A DNA stretch of 64,000 nucleotides, from contig JBNLBF010000014.1 of assembly GCA_050302475.1 (NCBI GenBank), forward strand, positions 16,235-80,234. Direction: 5' to 3'. The notes beneath the pieces were generated by a model, which saw only the letters and a program-made list of their open reading frames with translations, made no database searches and was not told the origin of the DNA. This document shows positions 52,710 through 60,978 of this stretch, piece by piece. This DNA comes from NORP23 sp050302475. Lineage in GTDB: Bacteria > Pseudomonadota > Alphaproteobacteria > Rhodobacterales > Rhodobacteraceae. Position 1 is the stretch's first letter. Each line of letters opens with the position of its first letter. Both the position numbers and the translations under genes were made by a program.

Positions 52710-53603
52710 ATGACACATCCAAAAATCGGTATCGCGCTGGGATCTGGCGGCGCACGGGGCTGGAGCCATATTGGCGTACTGAAAGCGCTGGAGGCGCGTG
52801 GGGTTAAACCCTATTGCGTCGCCGGAACCTCGATGGGCGCGCTCGTCGGGGCGGCGTATGTTAGCGGCAACCTGTCAAAACTGGAAGATTGGGCTCTGTC
52901 ATTGACACCGGCCAAGGCGGCGCTGCTGGTGGACCTGAACCTGCTGGGTGGGGGAATGGTGGACGCCAAAAGCGTCGTCAAATGGTTTGATGCGTTGCAT
53001 ATGCCGCAACTGATCGAAAACCAGCGCATCAAATTCGGTGCCGTCGCAACGGATATGCGCACCGGACGCGAGGTAGACATCCTAGAAGGCCCGATTATCG
53101 AAGCCATGCGAGCCTCGATCGCGTTGCCGGGGGTTGTCAGCCCCTATCTGAAGGACGGGCGTTGGTTGCTGGACGGCGGGATGACCAATCCGGTTCCGGT
53201 TTCGGTATGTCGAGATCTCGGGGCAGATATTGTCATTGCGGTTAACCCGGAGGGGCGCAAGAACAATGTGATGTGGCAGCAGCCCAAAGGCAACGAAACC
53301 TGGGCGAAAGTCAAAGAGACCTTGTCGCTTCCGATGCGAGGGGTGCTGGCTGCGTTCAATGCGAACGGGCAGAAAGACACACCCAAAGCCCCGAACTATT
53401 TCGATGTAGTGGCGATGGCGATTGATCAGATGATTGACCAGATTCGAGCCTATCGACTGGAAAAGGACGCACCTGATCTGGTGCTGAATGTAGAGCTGGG
53501 TGAATTCACAATTCTGGAATTCCTGCGGGCAAAAGAAGCGATAGAAAAGGGCGAAGAAACTGTCGCCGAGGCAGCAGATGAATTGAAACAGCTGATTGGA
53601 TGA
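52710..53603 (+). CDS. patatin-like phospholipase (RssA type)
   Basis: 297 residues. GSGGARGWSHIGVLKALE oxyanion loop, GTSMGALVGAAY nucleophile Ser, and LLDGGMTNPVPVS with the catalytic Asp. Compact bacterial patatin, no signal peptide, so cytosolic or membrane-associated. Start ATG 52710 with CAGGGGCTGATCAG upstream; the longer start is rejected. Followed by a damaged-looking small gene. Confidence 0.88.
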   Translation: MTHPKIGIALGSGGARGWSHIGVLKALEARGVKPYCVAGTSMGALVGAAYVSGNLSKLEDWALSLTPAKAALLVDLNLLGGGMVDAKSVVKWFDALHMPQLIENQRIKFGAVATDMRTGREVDILEGPIIEAMRASIALPGVVSPYLKDGRWLLDGGMTNPVPVSVCRDLGADIVIAVNPEGRKNNVMWQQPKGNETWAKVKETLSLPMRGVLAAFNANGQKDTPKAPNYFDVVAMAIDQMIDQIRAYRLEKDAPDLVLNVELGEFTILEFLRAKEAIEKGEETVAEAADELKQLIG

Positions 53604-53764
53604 CGGTTTTCTCTTTGCCCGCCTGTTTTATTCCGTCTCGATCTCGCTAATCCTTTGGGTCGTCGCGTTTAGGCGATTGCCAAAGACAGTGTCAAATGTG
53701 CAGCTCTGGGAGCTGGGACTGATGTTACTGTTCGCGCTGATGGTCGGCGGAACGGGAATTGCAA

Positions 53765-53941
53765 ATGCGTCCAGCCCTATTGATCGGTGTTTTGATTGCG
53801 TTCCGACGCGCAGAAGAAGATGCGGAGGGTGGCGGACCGTGGCGCTTTCTCTATTTACGGCGGATGAGCATTCTTGCCGGTGGGATTGCCACGCTTCTCG
53901 ATCAACGGATCGCCGAGCAAAAGCCGCCAACCAGTCTCTAG
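53765..53941 (+). CDS. possible 58-residue protein, 3' part of a broken gene
   Basis: MRPALLIGVLIAFRRAEEDA and onward: one short hydrophobic segment, then a basic/acidic region and a second helix (RRMSILAGGIATLLDQRIAE). The composition is protein-like, but the ribosome site is poor. Upstream, another frame (from about 53606) gives two membrane segments (SISLILWVVAF and ELGLMLLFALMV) and runs into this one only after a shift near 53755-53765. So this may be the end of a frameshifted membrane protein. Ends in a CTAG overlap with mmsB. Confidence 0.4.
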   Translation: MRPALLIGVLIAFRRAEEDAEGGGPWRFLYLRRMSILAGGIATLLDQRIAEQKPPTSL

Positions 53942-54777
53942 GATTTGGATATTTCTTCCAGAATGGCTGAAAAATCTTTCCCGCCGTAACCATCCGTCAC
54001 CATTTTTGTATAAATGTCGCGCGCGTGCGCCCCAAGCGGGGTCAGGTCGCCGGCGGCATCCTGTGACAGGCCTAGATCCTTTAGCATGAGCGCTGCAGCG
54101 AATCCGGGTTGGTATTCGTTGTCGGCAGGGCTGGTGGGGCCGATGCCAGGGGCCGGGCAGTAGGTTGTCAGGGACCAGCTTTGACCCGATGATGTGGAGG
54201 CCACGTCGTAAAGCTTTTGGCGATCAAGGCCGAGCTTGTCGGCCAGCGCAAAGGCCTCGCAAGTACCGATCATTGTGATGCCGAGGATCATGTTGTTGCA
54301 GATTTTTGCTGCCTGTCCGGCGCCGCTGTCACCGCAATGGACAGCCTTTTGACCCATAATGTCGAACAGGGGTTTGGCCTTGTCAAAGGCGTCTGCGCTG
54401 CCACCGACCATGAAGGTCAGGGTGCCGGCCTCGGCCCCGATGATCCCGCCTGAGACAGGGGCATCTAGCGCATAGGGGACCGCGTCAGCCACAGCGCAGG
54501 CGCTGTCGACATCGACCGTGGAACAGTCGATGAACAGGGCGGAGTAGGGCATGACCTGGGTGATCTCGGCGGCGACCGACCGCAGGATTTCCCCATTGGG
54601 CAGCATGGTGATGACGACGTCCTGACCCGCGGCAGCCTCGGCGGCGGAATTGGCCGACGCGGCCCCGTCGATGGTTACATCCGCGACGTCAAAACCGGTC
54701 ACGTCGTGTCCGGCGGCGATCAGGTTACGGGCCATAGGGGCACCCATATTGCCCAGACCGATAAAGCCGATTTTCAT
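53938..54777 (-). CDS. mmsB: 3-hydroxyisobutyrate dehydrogenase
   Basis: 279 residues. NAD site FIGLGNMGAPMARNLI; substrate-binding segment DAPVSGGIIGAEAGTLTFMV; catalytic Lys in GAGQAAKICNNMILG. Oxidises 3-hydroxyisobutyrate to methylmalonate semialdehyde in valine breakdown. Start at ATG 54777 because the Rossmann motif must be near the N-terminus and GGGGGGTCTC precedes it. Paired with mmsA upstream on the same strand. Confidence 0.93.
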   Translation of the reverse strand: MKIGFIGLGNMGAPMARNLIAAGHDVTGFDVADVTIDGAASANSAAEAAAGQDVVITMLPNGEILRSVAAEITQVMPYSALFIDCSTVDVDSACAVADAVPYALDAPVSGGIIGAEAGTLTFMVGGSADAFDKAKPLFDIMGQKAVHCGDSGAGQAAKICNNMILGITMIGTCEAFALADKLGLDRQKLYDVASTSSGQSWSLTTYCPAPGIGPTSPADNEYQPGFAAALMLKDLGLSQDAAGDLTPLGAHARDIYTKMVTDGYGGKDFSAILEEISKS

Positions 54778-54792
54778 GAGACCCCCCTCACT

Positions 54793-54823
54793 AAAAAAGC
54801 GCCCCGCCAAAACTGGCGGGGCG
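54793..54823 (-). terminator. intrinsic terminator between mmsA and mmsB
   Basis: A 10-bp perfect stem (54800-54809 with 54814-54823), then six U in the minus-strand transcript. It is unusual inside an operon. It probably lowers mmsB relative to mmsA. Confidence 0.85.
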
Positions 54824-54829
54824 AAACCG

Positions 54830-56329
54830 TTAGTCCATCGTCGGGATGGAGAAACTTGCGCCTTCCTTCGTACCCGACGGCCAGCGCGAGGTGACGGTTT
54901 TCGTGCGTGTATAGAATTTGAACGCATCCGGCCCGTGCTGGTTCAGATCGCCAAACATGGATTTCTTCCAGCCACCGAACGTGTGATAGGCGAGCGGCAC
55001 CGGGATGGGGACGTTCACGCCGACCATGCCAATATTGATCCGATTGGCGAAGTCACGGGCTGTGTCACCGTCGCGGGTGAAGATCGCCGTGCCATTGCCG
55101 TATTCATGGTCCATCGCCAGACCCAGCGCCTCTTCGTAGCTTTGCGCGCGGACCGTCGACAGGACCGGACCAAAGATTTCCTTTTTGTAGATATCCATGT
55201 CCTTCGTCACATTGTCGAACAGGCAAGCGCCAACAAAATATCCGTCCTCATACCCTTGCAGGCTGAAATCACGGCCATCAACGACGAGGTTTGCGCCCTC
55301 TTTGATGCCGGTTTCGACGAGGCCGAGGATGTTTTCCTTCGCCTGCGCGGTCACAACCGGGCCGAAATCCACGTCATCGCCAGCTGTATAGGGGCCGATC
55401 TTCAAGCTTTCGACCCGAGGGATCAGTTTTTCGATCAGGCGGTCAGCAGTTTCCTCGCCGACCGGCACGGCGACGGATATCGCCATGCAGCGTTCACCCG
55501 CCGCGCCGTAGCCCGCGCCGATCAGCGCATCGACGGCTTGGTCCATATCTGCATCCGGCATGATGATCATGTGATTTTTCGCACCGCCAAAACATTGAAC
55601 GCGCTTACCTGCCGCACAGCCATTGCCATAGATATATTCGGCGATGGGGGTCGAGCCAACGAACCCGATTGACTGGATCACCGGGTTTTCGATGATGGCG
55701 TCGACGGCTTCCTTGTCGCCATGGACGACTTGTAGGATACCTTTGGGCAACCCGGCTTCCTCCATCAGTTCCGCCAGCATGACGGGAACGGAGGGATCAC
55801 GTTCGGAGGGTTTCAAGATGAAGGCGTTGCCGCACGCAATGGCGGGGGCAAACATCCACATCGGGATCATGGCGGGAAAGTTGAAGGGGGTGATCCCGGC
55901 GGTCACACCCAGCGCCTGTTTCATCGAATACATGTCGATGCCGGGGCCCGCGCCGTCGGTATATTCGCCCTTCAGCAATTGCGGAGCGCCGATGCAATAT
56001 TCCACGACTTCGAGGCCACGGATCACGTCGCCCTTGGCATCCGGGAAGGTTTTGCCATGTTCCGAGGACAGCATTGTGGCCAGCTTATCCATGTCGCGAT
56101 GCAGTAGATCAACCATCTTCATCATCACCCGCGCGCGGCGCTGCGGGTTGACGGCGGCCCACGCCGGTTGGGCGGCTTCGGCAGCGGTGACGGCCTGCGC
56201 CAGTTCGCCCGCATTCGCCAGGGGAACCTTCGCCTGAACCTCGCCTGTGGCAGGGTTGAACACATCTGCAAACCGGCCGGACGTGCCCGCGACATGTTCG
56301 CCATTGATGTAATGGTGTATCTCTCTCAT
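54830..56329 (-). CDS. mmsA: CoA-acylating methylmalonate-semialdehyde dehydrogenase
   Basis: 499 residues. GVTAGITPFNFPAMIPMWMF, IQSIGFVGSTPIAEYIY, GYGAAGERCMAISVAV with the catalytic Cys, and FTRDGDTARDFANRINIGMV. Converts methylmalonate or malonate semialdehyde to propionyl- or acetyl-CoA in valine and inositol breakdown. Divergent from a LysR regulator that probably controls it. Confidence 0.95.
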   Translation of the reverse strand: MREIHHYINGEHVAGTSGRFADVFNPATGEVQAKVPLANAGELAQAVTAAEAAQPAWAAVNPQRRARVMMKMVDLLHRDMDKLATMLSSEHGKTFPDAKGDVIRGLEVVEYCIGAPQLLKGEYTDGAGPGIDMYSMKQALGVTAGITPFNFPAMIPMWMFAPAIACGNAFILKPSERDPSVPVMLAELMEEAGLPKGILQVVHGDKEAVDAIIENPVIQSIGFVGSTPIAEYIYGNGCAAGKRVQCFGGAKNHMIIMPDADMDQAVDALIGAGYGAAGERCMAISVAVPVGEETADRLIEKLIPRVESLKIGPYTAGDDVDFGPVVTAQAKENILGLVETGIKEGANLVVDGRDFSLQGYEDGYFVGACLFDNVTKDMDIYKKEIFGPVLSTVRAQSYEEALGLAMDHEYGNGTAIFTRDGDTARDFANRINIGMVGVNVPIPVPLAYHTFGGWKKSMFGDLNQHGPDAFKFYTRTKTVTSRWPSGTKEGASFSIPTMD

Positions 56330-56370
56330 TGCTGTCTCCTGAAAATTTGGCGCAGTGTAGCGTGGAAAAT

Positions 56371-56419
56371 TGCATGATGCAGTGATAAAAATACAGGATC
56401 ATTTTGCATTTTTGCATTT
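56371..56419. promoter_or_regulatory. palindrome and repeats between mmsA and its LysR regulator
   Basis: TGCAT-G-ATGCA (56371-56381) is a near-perfect dyad, and TTTTGCA is repeated in tandem as TTTTGCATTTTTGCATTT around 56403-56419. Both are candidate LysR sites in the AT-rich divergent promoter. Confidence 0.45.
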
Positions 56420-56445
56420 CTACAACCTGTGATAGAATGCGGCGC

Positions 56446-57354
56446 ATGAAAGCGAGTCAAATGCGGTGGGACGACTTGCGGGTTTTTCTGCAGGTTGCCC
56501 GGTTGGAGCGACTGGTGGTCGCGGGCAAGGCGCTGGGAATGGACCCGGCGACGGTGGGTCGGCGTGTGTCTGCGCTGGAGCAGGCGCTCGGAGCAAAATT
56601 GTTCGACCGATCCCCCACCGGATATGACCTGACCGAGGCCGGACGCAGGCTAGTCGAACATGTTCAGGATATCGAAAGTATTGCCAGCGTCGCGCAGGAA
56701 GAGGTTGGCGGGCAGTCAGACAGCCTGTCGGGCGTGGTGCGGATCGGGGCTCCTGACGGCATTTCCAGCTATCTGCTTACTCAGGCGACGGGGACACTAA
56801 GTCGCGAAAACCCTGACCTGAATATTCAGATCGTGGCCCTGCCACGAGTGTTTAGCCTTTCGCAACGCGAGGCGGACCTGACGGTAACAGTCTCTCCCCC
56901 CACGGCCGGGCGGCTGAAAATTCGCAAGATCGCCGATTACAATTTGCATGTTTACGCCTCCCGCGATTTTCTGGAGGCGCATCATCCGATTGAAAACCGC
57001 AAGCAACTGAAAGAGCTGCCGCTGATCGGCTATATCTCGGACATGATTTTCGACAAAGAGTTGGATTACCTCTCCACTATAGGTCAGGACCGACAGGCGC
57101 GGTTTGCCTCCAATAACCTGATCGTGCAGCTGCACTGGTGTCTGGCGGGGCAGGGGATTTGTATCCTGCCGGATTTCGTCGCACATGAACATGAGGATTT
57201 GCTGCCGGTCTTACCCGCAGATACTCAGTTGACGCGCACCTTCTATCTGGTCCGCCATCAGGATGACGACCGGATCGCGCGGATCGCCAAATCGGCGGAT
57301 GTGATCGCAAATCACGTCAAAGCCCGTCTGGCGGACATTCCTGTGCCAGCTTGA
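56446..57354 (+). CDS. LysR-family regulator, probably of mmsAB
   Basis: 302 residues. Winged helix DDLRVFLQVARLERLVVAGK, DPATVGRRVSALEQALG and LFDRSPTGYDLTEAGRRL; then the effector domain (VVRIGAPDGISSYLLTQ). Start uncertain (ATG 56446 or 56461, both weak ribosome sites). Its place opposite mmsA suggests it responds to valine-pathway intermediates. Inference from position. Confidence 0.88.
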   Translation: MKASQMRWDDLRVFLQVARLERLVVAGKALGMDPATVGRRVSALEQALGAKLFDRSPTGYDLTEAGRRLVEHVQDIESIASVAQEEVGGQSDSLSGVVRIGAPDGISSYLLTQATGTLSRENPDLNIQIVALPRVFSLSQREADLTVTVSPPTAGRLKIRKIADYNLHVYASRDFLEAHHPIENRKQLKELPLIGYISDMIFDKELDYLSTIGQDRQARFASNNLIVQLHWCLAGQGICILPDFVAHEHEDLLPVLPADTQLTRTFYLVRHQDDDRIARIAKSADVIANHVKARLADIPVPA

Positions 57355-57409
57355 CAGATCGCCGCACCCCGGTGCAGCATGAGTTTCTAACCTAGCAGGG
57401 AGGTGCGAC

Positions 57410-57847
57410 ATGCTCGTCAAAGATATTCTTGCTGGAAAAGCTTCGGCGGAGATTTATTCCGTATCCAAGACAGACAGTGTATCGGACGCCGCGAAACTGC
57501 TTTCCAGTCATCGCATTGGTGCGGTTATCGTGCGCGACGGTGAGGGCCAGATTGATGGCATCCTGTCTGAGCGCGATATCGTACGGGAACTGGGCAATCG
57601 CGGCAGTGGCTGTCTGAGTGACAAAGTATCAGATCTGATGACTTCAGAGGTGATTTTCTGCACGTCCACAGACAGTGTTCAATCGGTTATGCAAACCATG
57701 ACCGAAAACCGCTTCCGGCATTTACCGGTGGTTGATGGCGGCACGCTGATTGGCGTGGTTTCCATCGGGGATATGGTGGCCGCGCGTATCCGGGAAGTGG
57801 AGCGCGAAAATGATGTGATGGTGGAGATGATCACGGGGACGTTCTGA
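57410..57847 (+). CDS. two-CBS-domain protein
   Basis: 145 residues, two CBS domains (ILAGKASAEIYSVSKTDSVS; VIFCTSTDSVQSVMQTMTEN), ending in a basic helix RIREVERENDVMVEMI. Binds adenine nucleotides in its family; target unknown. AGGGAGGTGCGAC precedes ATG 57410. Confidence 0.9.
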   Translation: MLVKDILAGKASAEIYSVSKTDSVSDAAKLLSSHRIGAVIVRDGEGQIDGILSERDIVRELGNRGSGCLSDKVSDLMTSEVIFCTSTDSVQSVMQTMTENRFRHLPVVDGGTLIGVVSIGDMVAARIREVERENDVMVEMITGTF

Positions 57848-57906
57848 TCGCCTCTTGACGCCCCGCTTGCGATTGTGTTCTGTCCAGCCCGAAAGGGTAG
57901 TTTTTC

Positions 57907-58398
57907 ATGCGCATAGGCCTGTATCCCGGCACATTTGATCCAGTCACGCTTGGGCACACGGATATTATCCGCCGCGCCTGCAAGATGGTGGACAGGCTGG
58001 TGATCGGGGTTGCGGTGAACTCCGGAAAAAACCCGATGTTTTCCCTCGATGAACGCGTTGCCATGATTTCTGCTGAGAGCGAGCAGATCAATGGCGGGAC
58101 GGAGATTGTCGTCCATCCTTTCCGAAACTTGCTGATCGACTGCGCCCATGACGTTGGCGCAAATGTGATTGTCCGCGGGCTGCGCGCGGTGGCGGATTTC
58201 GAGTATGAATTTCAGATGGTTGGGATGAACAGGGCGATGGACCCTTCGGTCGAGACCGTATTTCTGATGGCTGATGCGAAATATCAGCCGATTGCTTCGC
58301 GATTGGTCAAGGAAATCGCGCTTCTGGGTGGGGATATATCATCATTTGTGTCGTCAGAGGTCGAAAAGGCCTTGCTGGCGAAAATCGGAAGGGACTGA
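57907..58398 (+). CDS. coaD: phosphopantetheine adenylyltransferase
   Basis: 163 residues. YPGTFDPVTLGHTDIIRR contains the T/HxGH nucleotide site; VRGLRAVADFEYEFQM and SSFVSSEVEKALLAKIG complete the fold. Makes dephospho-CoA from 4'-phosphopantetheine. Normal length. Followed by two cyclophilin genes. Confidence 0.96.
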   Translation: MRIGLYPGTFDPVTLGHTDIIRRACKMVDRLVIGVAVNSGKNPMFSLDERVAMISAESEQINGGTEIVVHPFRNLLIDCAHDVGANVIVRGLRAVADFEYEFQMVGMNRAMDPSVETVFLMADAKYQPIASRLVKEIALLGGDISSFVSSEVEKALLAKIGRD

Positions 58399-58456
58399 GA
58401 TATTCCTTTCGAACCAACAGGAAACCCCGTAAATTACCCCGGAAGAGGAGATATTC

Positions 58457-58963
58457 ATGGCCGACATCAAAGACCCCGAAAATACCATCCTGATGGAGCT
58501 GAAAAACGGCACCGTCACCATTGAACTACTACCGGATGTAGCGCCTCTACATTCTGAGCGTATGAAAACGCTTGCGCGTGACGGGGCTTATGACGGCGTT
58601 GTGTTCCATCGGGTGATTGACGGTTTCATGGCTCAGACCGGCGACGTGGCGCATGGCAATACCAACAAGGATTACAATCCGCGGATGGCGGGGACCGGGG
58701 GATCCGATTTGCCGGATTTGCCTGCGGAATTCTCGCGTCTGCCGCATGATCGCGGCACGTTAGGCGCGGCGCGGTCGCAGAATCCAAACTCGGCCAATTC
58801 ACAGTTTTTCATCAATTTCTCGGACAATAGTTTCCTGAATGGTCAATATACCGTTTATGGCCGGGTGATCAGCGGCATGGAACATGTCGATGCCATCACG
58901 CGGGGGGAACCGCCTGCGGACCCGGATCAGATGATTTCGGTAAAGGTTGCCGCCGATGTTTAA
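58457..58963 (+). CDS. cyclophilin-type peptidyl-prolyl isomerase, cytoplasmic
   Basis: 168 residues without signal. FHRVIDGFMAQTGDVAHG, AEFSRLPHDRGTLGAARSQN, SQFFINFSDNSFLNGQYTVYG. Catalyses prolyl isomerisation. Overlaps the next gene by 8 bases. Confidence 0.92.
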   Translation: MADIKDPENTILMELKNGTVTIELLPDVAPLHSERMKTLARDGAYDGVVFHRVIDGFMAQTGDVAHGNTNKDYNPRMAGTGGSDLPDLPAEFSRLPHDRGTLGAARSQNPNSANSQFFINFSDNSFLNGQYTVYGRVISGMEHVDAITRGEPPADPDQMISVKVAADV

Positions 58964-59645
58964 AAACCTCTCGACTTTACTGACAATCGGGGCAGTGCTG
59001 ATCGGCCTTGCTGCCGCGGTGGTCTATGGCCCAAGGTTTCTAAGTCTCATGGGTGATAACGAACCTGAACTGGCAGAATTGGACCCGTCGGCAACGACAC
59101 CTGCGGCAATTATCCAATCTGACGACGAAAACATCCTCGTCATTGAGATCGCTGGGGATGCAAACGGCACGGTCGAGATCGAGCTGCTGCCCGATGTCGC
59201 ACCGATCCATGTGCAGCGGATCAAGGCGCTGGCGCGGGCGGGCGAGTATGACAATGTCGCCTTTCATCGCGTGATCGAAGGGTTTATGGCCCAGACGGGG
59301 GATGTGGAATACGGCGATATAACGGACGACACTGGTTACGATTCGCGGTTCGCCGGGCGCGGCGGATCGGATGATCCGGACCTGCCGGCAGAGTTTTCCA
59401 ACATTGCGTTTGTCGAAGGCATCGTGGGGATGGCGCGGTCACAATCGCCGGATTCTGCCAATTCACAGTTTTTCATCATGTTTGACGATGCCCCCAATCT
59501 GAACGGGCAATATACCGTTGTGGGCCGCGTGATTACCGGGATGGACATTGTCCATGCGATAAAACGTGGGGTTCAGGCCAACAATGGGGCTGTTCCGGAA
59601 AATCCTGACTATATGGCGAGCGTGCGCGTCAAAGAAGACTTGTAA
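58956..59645 (+). CDS. cyclophilin-type isomerase, exported or membrane-anchored
   Basis: 229 residues. The N-terminal hydrophobic segment (LLTIGAVLIGLAAAVVYG) acts as signal or anchor, then a linker (ELAELDPSATTP) and a cyclophilin domain parallel to its neighbour (FHRVIEGFMAQTGDVEYG; SQFFIMFDDAPNLNGQYTVV). Likely folds proteins in the periplasm. A tandem duplicate of the upstream gene, with an 8-base overlap. Confidence 0.9.
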   Translation: MFKNLSTLLTIGAVLIGLAAAVVYGPRFLSLMGDNEPELAELDPSATTPAAIIQSDDENILVIEIAGDANGTVEIELLPDVAPIHVQRIKALARAGEYDNVAFHRVIEGFMAQTGDVEYGDITDDTGYDSRFAGRGGSDDPDLPAEFSNIAFVEGIVGMARSQSPDSANSQFFIMFDDAPNLNGQYTVVGRVITGMDIVHAIKRGVQANNGAVPENPDYMASVRVKEDL

Positions 59646-59651
59646 TCGCAT

Positions 59652-59673
59652 CCCCTCACGAGGCGGTGAGGGG
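59652..59673 (+). terminator. hairpin after the cyclophilin pair
   Basis: CCCCTCAC pairs with GTGAGGGG, 6-base loop, 7 bases past the stop; no U-run. Confidence 0.6.
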
Positions 59674-59724
59674 GGCTATCCCGATTGCCAATATTAACGC
59701 AGCATATCGGCCGGAGGTGCCGCT

Positions 59725-60681
59725 ATGCTGCGTTTTGTTTTTGGGCTGATGCTATTATCGACCGGATCGCTGGCCCAAGCGCCATTCTGGGAATCCGAGT
59801 GGCCGAATACGGATTTCTCCAAATCCTCAGTGGAATGGATCGAGATAATTTCGGGTGGGCCGCCGCGTGACGGTATTCCAGCGCTGGACGACGTGGATTT
59901 TGTTTCTGTGGCTGATGCCGATATCCCTGCGCAGGAACCTGTCATCACCGTGGAGATCGAAGGCGAAACGCCCCGAGCCTACCCGATCCGCTACCTGACA
60001 TGGCACGAGATTGCGAATGACGTCATCGGGGAAGTGCCAGTGGCAGTGACGTTTTGTCCGCTTTGCAATTCAGCGCTGGTATTCGACCGGCGGCTCGACG
60101 GGCGGGTGCTGACATTTGGCGTATCGGGTAAGCTTCGGAATTCAGATATGATCATGTTTGATCGCGAAACTGAAAGCTGGTGGCAGCAATTCACCGGAGA
60201 GGGGATCGTCGGTGAACTGACCGGGCAGAAGCTGACTCAGGTGGTCAACTGGATGGAATCGATGGAGGAATTTGCCGCCCGCAACCCCGAGGGGATCGTG
60301 ATGGCGGAACCGATTGGACATTCCCGACCCTACGGCGCGAACCCCTATACCAAATATGATAGCGGGCGACCCTTTCTCTATTCTGGTGAGGAACCACCGC
60401 ACGGAATCAATCCGCTGGCGCGTGTGATCCGGGTCGGTGATCGCGCCTGGCCGCTGGAAAGATTGCAGGATCTGGAAGAGCTGGAGGAGGCGGGGGTACG
60501 GATCGTTTGGCGCGCGGGCATGGTATCAGCGCTGGATGTGCGTCGGATCGCGGATTCCCGCGATATCGGGTCAATACGGGTTTATGATGCAGTTACCGGG
60601 GAAGATGTGATCCACGAGGTCACATTTGCCTTCGCCTTCCATGCCTTCCACCCGGAGGGCGAATGGATGCTGGGGAATTAG
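59725..60681 (+). CDS. DUF3179 exported protein
   Basis: 318 residues. The signal peptide ends SLAQA. DUF3179 core: WHEIANDVIGEVPVAVTFCP, CPLCNSALVFDRRLDG, GVSGKLRNSDMIMFDRETES and WWQQFTGEG. A CxxC pair (CPLC) suggests metal or redox binding. Function unknown; frequent in marine bacteria. Ends in a TTAG stop overlap with the small convergent gene. Confidence 0.88.
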   Translation: MLRFVFGLMLLSTGSLAQAPFWESEWPNTDFSKSSVEWIEIISGGPPRDGIPALDDVDFVSVADADIPAQEPVITVEIEGETPRAYPIRYLTWHEIANDVIGEVPVAVTFCPLCNSALVFDRRLDGRVLTFGVSGKLRNSDMIMFDRETESWWQQFTGEGIVGELTGQKLTQVVNWMESMEEFAARNPEGIVMAEPIGHSRPYGANPYTKYDSGRPFLYSGEEPPHGINPLARVIRVGDRAWPLERLQDLEELEEAGVRIVWRAGMVSALDVRRIADSRDIGSIRVYDAVTGEDVIHEVTFAFAFHAFHPEGEWMLGN

Positions 60682-60827
60682 TCTACCAGTTTCTGGCAGC
60701 TTTCCATTGCGACGCAATCTGGCTGGAGCATTTCCTTGCTATCCTGCGCAAATGTCGGAATGGCGAGGAATACGACCGCAGCCGTGATGGCCGTCATGGA
60801 CATGTATGAAATCGGTGAAAGTAGCAT
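60678..60827 (-). CDS. 49-residue secreted peptide with two cysteines
   Basis: A short gene. The product has a signal-like segment (SMTAITAAVVFLAIPTFAQ) and a mature part of about 21 residues, DSKEMLQPDC then VAMESCQKLVD. The Cys pair is spaced C-x5-C and may form a disulfide. ATG 60827 has a modest site (GGGACTTAAAG); Met9 or Met11 are also possible starts. Convergent with DUF3179, sharing TTAG. Unknown. Confidence 0.6.
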   Translation of the reverse strand: MLLSPISYMSMTAITAAVVFLAIPTFAQDSKEMLQPDCVAMESCQKLVD

Positions 60828-60978
60828 CTTTAAGTCCCGCCGTCCTTACTATGGGGTTGCTGATTAACGACAGGTATATTGGTATTTCCGGAATCTGCTG
60901 AAAATGTGGCGTGAAATAGGGCAACATTGCCTTATTGTTTAATTCCACACAAAAAACTCGCCTTTAAGGTGAAATCTA

